Below, in pieces: positions 58,942 through 64,000 of a stretch of DNA of 64,000 nucleotides. How positions within the stretch are numbered: the stretch's first letter is position 1; each line of letters begins with the position of its first letter. This stretch comes from Marinobacter sp. X15-166B (lineage in GTDB: Bacteria > Pseudomonadota > Gammaproteobacteria > Pseudomonadales > Oleiphilaceae): NCBI RefSeq assembly GCF_001752365.1, contig NZ_MEIY01000001.1, forward strand, positions 2,584,893-2,648,892. The letters run 5' to 3'. Position numbers and translations under genes: made by a program. Under the pieces are notes generated by a model. The model made no database searches. It was not told the DNA's origin and saw only the letters and a program-made list of their open reading frames with translations.

Positions 58942-61347
58942 ATGACCCTGCTACCTGAAGAGTCAGTACAAGAATACCCCATGCTGCCATTGCGTGACGT
59001 GGTGGTGTTCCCGCACATGGTAGTTCCGCTGTTTGTGGGGCGTGAAAAATCAATACAGGCGCTCGAAGCTGCGATGGAGGGCAGTAAGGAGATTCTGCTG
59101 GTCGCGCAACGGGACGCCGGCACCGACGAGCCGGGGGCCGACGACATCTTTGACATGGGCACCCTGGCGACGGTATTGCAGATGCTGCGTCTGCCCGACG
59201 GCACCGTCAAGGTGCTGGTTGAGGGGAACGCCCGGGTTCAGATTGAAGCCGTATCCGAAGGCGAAGCCCTGACCGGGCACGCCACGCTCATCGAAGAACC
59301 CGAGTTGCCCGAGCGGGAAGCTCAGATATTGATGAAAACGTTGCTGGATGAGTTTGAAAAATACGTCAAATTGTCCAGAAAGGTACCTGCAGAAGTATCC
59401 AGTGCGTTGGCCGGTATTACCGAGCTTGACCGGCTGGTCGACACCATGGCTGCCCATCTGGAACTGCAAATTCCTGAAAAGCAGGAGCTGCTGGAAGCCG
59501 TGGACATCAGCCAGCGGGTTGATCTGTTGCTGGGCAAACTGGACGGCGAGATTGAACTGATTGAAGTCGACAAGCGCATCCGCGGCCGGGTCAAAAAGCA
59601 GATGGAGCGCAGTCAGCGCGAGTACTATCTGAACGAACAAATGAAGGCCATCCAGAAAGAGATGGGCCAGATGGGCGAAGGCGGCGGAGACTTCGAGGAA
59701 CTGGAGCAGAAGCTGGAAGAGGCCGGTCTGCCGGAAGAAGCCCGCAAGAAAGCCGAGTCCGAACTCAATAAGCTGAAAATGATGTCGCCGATGTCGGCGG
59801 AGGCTACGGTGGTCCGCGGTTACATTGACTGGATGCTGGCCGTGCCCTGGAAAAAACGCAGCCGTGTCCGCCACGACCTCGAGAAGGCCCGCCAGATCCT
59901 TGACGAAGACCACTACGGTCTGGATGAGGTCAAGAAACGTATCCTTGAATATCTGGCGGTGCAGAGCCGCGTCAAGAAGGTCAAGGGCCCGGTACTGTGC
60001 CTGGTCGGGCCTCCCGGAGTGGGCAAGACCTCCCTGGGGCAGTCGATCGCCCGTGCGACTAACCGCAAGTACACGCGCATGGCCCTTGGGGGCGTGCGGG
60101 ACGAAGCCGAAATTCGCGGTCACCGTAAAACATACATCGGCGCACTGCCGGGCAAACTGCTGCAAAAGCTTGCCAAGGTGGGCGTGAAAAACCCGCTGTT
60201 CCTGTTCGATGAAATCGACAAGATGGGTATGGATCACCGGGGAGATCCGGCATCGGCACTGCTGGAGGTGCTGGATCCGGAGCAGAACCACACCTTCAAT
60301 GACCATTACCTTGAAGTGGATTACGACCTCTCGGACGTGATGTTCGTGTGCACCTCCAACTCGATGAATATACCGCCGGCATTGCTGGACCGCATGGAGG
60401 TGATCCGCATTCCCGGGTACACCGAGGATGAGAAGGTGAAAATCGCCCAGAAGTACCTGCTGCCCAAGCAGATCAAGGCCAGTGGGCTGCGGGCAGACGA
60501 GATCCAGTTGCCCGAGCAGACCCTGCGTGACCTGGTGCGCTATTACACCCGTGAGGCGGGCGTCAGGGGGCTGGAGCGGGAGATTGCCAAAATCTGCCGG
60601 AAGGTGGTGCGCGAACACGTTGAAGCCAATGTGAAGACCTCCGTGGTCATTGAGCCCGATCTTCTGGAAGATTATTCCGGCGTACAGAAATTCCAGTTCG
60701 GACTGGCCGAAGAAACCAACCAGATCGGGCAGGTGACCGGGCTCGCCTGGACCCAGGTGGGCGGCGAGTTGCTGACCATCGAGTGCGCGCTGACCAAAGG
60801 CAAGGGCCGGGTGGTCAAAACCGGCTCGTTGGGCGATGTCATGCAAGAGTCCATACAGGCGGCGTTAACCGTGGTCAGAAGCCGCGCTTTGGGGCTGGGG
60901 ATCAGCGATGATTTCCATGAAAAGCACGATCTGCACGTGCACGTGCCGGAGGGCGCGACCCCCAAAGACGGCCCCAGCGCCGGTATCGGTATGTGCACCG
61001 CGCTGGTGTCTGCACTCACCAAGATCCCGGTACGCGCCAACGTTGCCATGACCGGTGAGATCACCTTGCGTGGCCGGGTGCTGGCCATCGGTGGGCTGAA
61101 AGAGAAGTTGCTGGCGGCCCATCGGGGGGGCATTACAACGGTCATTATTCCGGAGGAAAACGTTAGAGATCTCAAAGAGATACCCGATAATATCAAGGAG
61201 TCTCTGGAGATCAAACCGGCCAAGTGGGTTGATGATGTGTTGGACATCGCGCTGGCTTACGCCCCTGAGCCACGCTCGGAATCCGAGGCCTCAAGTGCGC
61301 CCCGTGAGGATGAGAGCGACGCCACAGATCGCATAAATACACACTGA
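58942..61347 (+). CDS. lon: Lon protease
   Basis: An 801-residue ATP-dependent protease for damaged and regulatory proteins. It has the N-terminal LON substrate domain ([22 protein letters not shown]), a coiled-coil linker, the AAA+ module with Walker [10 protein letters not shown], and the protease domain with catalytic S679 in [11 protein letters not shown] and the Lys in [14 protein letters not shown]. The last 35 residues are acidic and not conserved. It has its own promoter region after the clpX terminator. Confidence 0.97.
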   Translation: MTLLPEESVQEYPMLPLRDVVVFPHMVVPLFVGREKSIQALEAAMEGSKEILLVAQRDAGTDEPGADDIFDMGTLATVLQMLRLPDGTVKVLVEGNARVQIEAVSEGEALTGHATLIEEPELPEREAQILMKTLLDEFEKYVKLSRKVPAEVSSALAGITELDRLVDTMAAHLELQIPEKQELLEAVDISQRVDLLLGKLDGEIELIEVDKRIRGRVKKQMERSQREYYLNEQMKAIQKEMGQMGEGGGDFEELEQKLEEAGLPEEARKKAESELNKLKMMSPMSAEATVVRGYIDWMLAVPWKKRSRVRHDLEKARQILDEDHYGLDEVKKRILEYLAVQSRVKKVKGPVLCLVGPPGVGKTSLGQSIARATNRKYTRMALGGVRDEAEIRGHRKTYIGALPGKLLQKLAKVGVKNPLFLFDEIDKMGMDHRGDPASALLEVLDPEQNHTFNDHYLEVDYDLSDVMFVCTSNSMNIPPALLDRMEVIRIPGYTEDEKVKIAQKYLLPKQIKASGLRADEIQLPEQTLRDLVRYYTREAGVRGLEREIAKICRKVVREHVEANVKTSVVIEPDLLEDYSGVQKFQFGLAEETNQIGQVTGLAWTQVGGELLTIECALTKGKGRVVKTGSLGDVMQESIQAALTVVRSRALGLGISDDFHEKHDLHVHVPEGATPKDGPSAGIGMCTALVSALTKIPVRANVAMTGEITLRGRVLAIGGLKEKLLAAHRGGITTVIIPEENVRDLKEIPDNIKESLEIKPAKWVDDVLDIALAYAPEPRSESEASSAPREDESDATDRINTH

Positions 61348-61585
61348 AGGGCGCGAGTTTTGTTGACATGCGCGAGAACCGGTTGGTATAACTGTTTCGC
61401 CGTGAAGCAGCCAGTACCAAGGGCTCCCGCGCAGTTTATGCCTATTTCCATGGTCGGCTTTAAGTCGAAAAGGAATAATAATATAGAAGAATGGAATTAT
61501 CTGACCGCTTGTGCGATAGTCGGAAACGTCCTGAAAATACAACCCAACCTATAACATCTTCAACCTGAAATCGAAGGGGTTTAGT

Positions 61586-61858
61586 GTGAATAAGTCTGAA
61601 CTAATTGATGCAATCGCAGAGTCTGCAGATATCTCCAAGGCAAGCGCTGGTCGCGCCCTGGATGCTATGACCAATTCAATAACCAACGCCCTGAAAGACG
61701 GTGATCAGGTTACCTTGATTGGCTTCGGCACTTTCTCTGTCAAGGACCGTGCTGCGCGCACCGGTCGTAACCCGCAAACGGGTGCCGAGATCCAAATCCC
61801 TGCTTCCAGAGTACCCGGATTTAAAGCTGGTAAAGCCCTGAAAGACGCTGTTAAGTAA
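61586..61858 (+). CDS. hupB: DNA-binding protein HU-beta
   Basis: A 90-residue nucleoid protein. Signature: [20 protein letters not shown] at the start, [21 protein letters not shown], and the intercalating arm [20 protein letters not shown]. The start is GTG 61586 with GAAGGGG 7 bases before it. A 238-base AT-rich gap separates it from lon. Confidence 0.96.
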   Translation: MNKSELIDAIAESADISKASAGRALDAMTNSITNALKDGDQVTLIGFGTFSVKDRAARTGRNPQTGAEIQIPASRVPGFKAGKALKDAVK

Positions 61859-61950
61859 CAGATTCTTTTTTTCTGGTGGTGCCGGATTGGCGGCGCTGCC
61901 GGAGCAGGCTTCCGAAGAGACGCTTCGGGGGCAATGCTTCGCAAGAAATC

Positions 61951-61981
61951 AAGGCGCATTCTTGTCAGGGTGCGCCTTTTT
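61951..61981 (+). terminator. Rho-independent terminator of hupB
   Basis: Arms AAGGCGCA (61951-61958) and TGCGCCTT (61971-61978) with a 12-base loop, then Ts. Confidence 0.75.
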
Positions 61982-62119
61982 ACGTTCAGGGCTGCGTTCG
62001 CCACCCCGTGGTGGGGAACCGGCAGATACCTGAACTTTCTGACGACATTGAACAGAGGCCTGATGCTGTCGGCGTTAAACCCCGAGTGGGAACCGACGCT
62101 GCAGCGATCTGGGAGGAAC

Positions 62120-63970
62120 ATGCTTCAAGATATCCGGGACAATGCCCAGGGCACCATTGCCAAAATCATCATTGGTCTATTGATCGTATCGCTGTCCATC
62201 TGGGGAATGGATGCAATTATCGGTGGCTTTTCGGGAGAACCAGAAGTAGCGACCGTTAATGGTGAAGACATCACCGAGCGCGAATTTCTGCGGGTGGTGC
62301 AGCTGGAACGTCAGCGCCAGCTGGCCCAAATGGAGCAACAGGACGCAGGACTGCTCAACGATGACCAGATTCGTCAGGAGGTTCTCGAAGCGTTGATTCA
62401 GGAGCAGACCCTGATTCAGGATGCCAGCGAGCAGGGTCTGGAGTTGTCGGATGCGGAAATTGACGCCTTGATCACCCAGATTCCCCAGTTTCAGGTGAAC
62501 GGGGCCTTCAATCGGGATCAGTTTGTGGCCTATGTGCGTAATCTCGGTATGGGGGTCGGGGAGTTCCGCGAGGTAATGCGCAAGCAGTACGTGGTCAACC
62601 AGATCCGCACCGGTATTTTGCAAAGTGGCCTGGCCACCGCGGCCGGTGCCGAACGCCTGCTGGCGTTGCAAAACCAGACCCGTAGCTTCCGCACGCTCAC
62701 CGTCGCCGCAGACACGGTCGCCGACGAAGTAGAGGTGACCGCGGAGGAGGTCGCCAGCTATTACCAGGAAAACCCTGAGCTGTTTGCCCTTCCTGACCGG
62801 GTCGACGCGGAATACCTGGTGCTGTCCCTGGCCGCACTTGCCGACCCGGAGGCCATCAGCGACCAGGACCTGGAGGCCTATTACCGGAGTCGAGCCGCCG
62901 ATCTGGCAGCCGAAGAGCGTCATTCCGCGCACATCCTCATTGCCGATGGGAAAGATGCGGCCCGGCGTCTGCAGGAAGTGCAGGACAAACTGGCCGCTGG
63001 CGAGTCGTTTGAGGCCCTGGCGGCAGAGTATTCCGACGACAAGGTGTCCGGACGTCAGGGTGGCGATCTCGGTTTTGCCGGGCGCAATGTGTTCGATGCT
63101 CCATATGAAGACGCTCTGTTTGCCTTGCAGGTCGGCGAGATTTCCGAGCCGGTGACCACCGCATTTGGTACCCACCTGATCAAATTGCTGGAGGTGCGTG
63201 AGTCGCCCGTGCCGCCCTTGGCAGACCTGGAGGAGCAGTTGCGGACCGAGCTTGCGCAGCAGCGTGCGAGCGAGGCATACGCCCAGGCGCGCACCCGGTT
63301 GGCGGATCTGGCCTACGCCGCAGCTGACCTCCAGGAGCCCGCGGAAGCCTTGCAGCTGGAGATCCGCGAGCAAGCCAACGTGACCCGTGAGGCGGTCCGT
63401 AAACCCTTCGATCACCCGGGGCTGGTACGTCAGCTGTTTTCCGATGACGTCCTCAACGGGGGCTACAACACCGAGCTGGTGGATGTGGGTAACAACGTGT
63501 CCGTCGTGGCCCGGGTTGTCAAACACCACCCCGCGACGACACAGGCGCTGGAAGAGGTGGCTGATGACATTCGTCATGCCCTGACCCAAAGCCGCGTTCG
63601 CGAGCGCTTGCAGGCGCGGGCGGACAGCTTGCTGGCGGCTCTGGAAAACGGTGACACGGTCGCAGCAGAAGAGGCGGACTGGCAGCGCTATGAGGAGCAA
63701 TCCCGGATGGCGTCCGGAGTCGACGGGCGGGTTCTGCAGACGGCGTTTTCGTTGCCAAGACCGCCGGCGGGAGAAGCCAGCTATGGCACGGCGCACACGG
63801 ATGACGCGGTGGTTCTGGTTGCGCTGGAGGCGGTCACAGACGGTAAGGTTGACGAAAACAGCGGCGAACTCAAGCAGTTGCAGCGTTTTATCGCCAGCCT
63901 CCAGGGGCAGCGTGAATATGCTGCTTATCAGCAGGCGTTGCGCGAGCAGGCGACCATCAAACGGCCATAG
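62120..63970 (+). CDS. ppiD: Membrane-anchored periplasmic chaperone/isomerase PpiD (SurA N-like)
   Basis: A 616-residue protein tethered in the inner membrane by one segment (IAKIIIGLLIVSLSIWGMDA, residues about 13-33). The periplasmic part has a SurA-like helical region, then a parvulin domain at about residues 270-360 (RHSAHILIADGKDA … GGDLGFAGRNVFDAPYEDAL), and a long C-terminal helical part. It assists folding of proteins leaving the Sec channel. ATG 62120 has GGGAGGA directly upstream; the frame is open another 186 bases but crosses the hupB terminator. Confidence 0.94.
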   Translation: MLQDIRDNAQGTIAKIIIGLLIVSLSIWGMDAIIGGFSGEPEVATVNGEDITEREFLRVVQLERQRQLAQMEQQDAGLLNDDQIRQEVLEALIQEQTLIQDASEQGLELSDAEIDALITQIPQFQVNGAFNRDQFVAYVRNLGMGVGEFREVMRKQYVVNQIRTGILQSGLATAAGAERLLALQNQTRSFRTLTVAADTVADEVEVTAEEVASYYQENPELFALPDRVDAEYLVLSLAALADPEAISDQDLEAYYRSRAADLAAEERHSAHILIADGKDAARRLQEVQDKLAAGESFEALAAEYSDDKVSGRQGGDLGFAGRNVFDAPYEDALFALQVGEISEPVTTAFGTHLIKLLEVRESPVPPLADLEEQLRTELAQQRASEAYAQARTRLADLAYAAADLQEPAEALQLEIREQANVTREAVRKPFDHPGLVRQLFSDDVLNGGYNTELVDVGNNVSVVARVVKHHPATTQALEEVADDIRHALTQSRVRERLQARADSLLAALENGDTVAAEEADWQRYEEQSRMASGVDGRVLQTAFSLPRPPAGEASYGTAHTDDAVVLVALEAVTDGKVDENSGELKQLQRFIASLQGQREYAAYQQALREQATIKRP

Positions 63971-64000
63971 CAACCCGCACCGCAATAAAAAAAACCGAAG

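Noticed and set aside
61934..62119. A 62-residue N-terminal extension of PpiD
   Set aside because: It crosses the hupB terminator; the ATG at 62120 has a strong ribosome site and gives the family start.
62177..63985. A 602-codon frame antisense to ppiD
   Set aside because: No start context or protein motif; ppiD is well supported on the plus strand.

Overview
The window is chromosomal DNA from a GC-rich gammaproteobacterium. Gene order over long stretches matches the Pseudomonas/Cellvibrionales type: rne/rluC–HAD–sppA–yceF/yceD–rpmF–plsX–fabD–fabG–acpP–fabF–pabC–mltG–tmk, and lpxH–ppiB/glnS–cysS … folD/tRNAs–tig–clpP–clpX–lon–hupB–ppiD. A Pseudomonadales or Cellvibrionales-like marine or soil bacterium is my best guess; I cannot name the genus. 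I see no IS element, phage, plasmid gene, CRISPR array or rRNA.

Layout. 1-6.8 kb: the 5' part of dusA, a chemoreceptor, an AEC-family permease, znuA with a Zur-type operator, gltX, and a tRNA-Ala/tRNA-Glu pair. 6.8-17.8 kb: a QueD-like T-fold protein, a membrane-tailed response regulator, a small membrane protein, an M16C protease, the divergent ppsR/ppsA pair, rraA, a PilZ protein, an SH3/coiled-coil membrane protein and a YciI protein. 17.9-24.8 kb: a PHP phosphoesterase, a YgfB-like protein behind rne (RNase E), then rluC and a HAD phosphatase. 24.8-34.5 kb: sppA, yceF, and the ribosomal L32/phospholipid/fatty-acid cluster, closed by a strong terminator after tmk. 34.7-44.8 kb: putA, putP, acnB, miaE, and the LysR/fpr pair. 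44.9-54.4 kb: rlmA, mgtC-like, lpxH, ppiB, glnS, cysS, glcB, folD. 54.6-64 kb: four tRNAs (Pro, Arg, His, Leu), then the protein-quality-control block tig–clpP–clpX–lon–hupB–ppiD.

Functional links. ppsR and ppsA form an enzyme/regulator pair. rraA encodes an inhibitor of the RNase E encoded 3 kb away. The plsX-to-tmk run makes fatty acid, phospholipid, folate and dTTP precursors and a peptidoglycan terminase. putA/putP turn proline into glutamate, while acnB and glcB serve the TCA and glyoxylate cycles. tig/clpPX/lon/ppiD cover protein folding and turnover.

Main oddities. There are four single-base +1 frameshifts in three otherwise intact housekeeping genes (rluC, the HAD phosphatase, miaE twice), all beside A6-7 or G6 runs. 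One of them creates a false HAD–SppA fusion. The yceD promoter looks leaderless and has a palindromic spacer. A receiver-domain protein ends in a membrane anchor, and a tandem T-fold protein keeps its zinc motif only in the second half. No clearly new multi-gene system is visible; most of the window is conserved housekeeping DNA.
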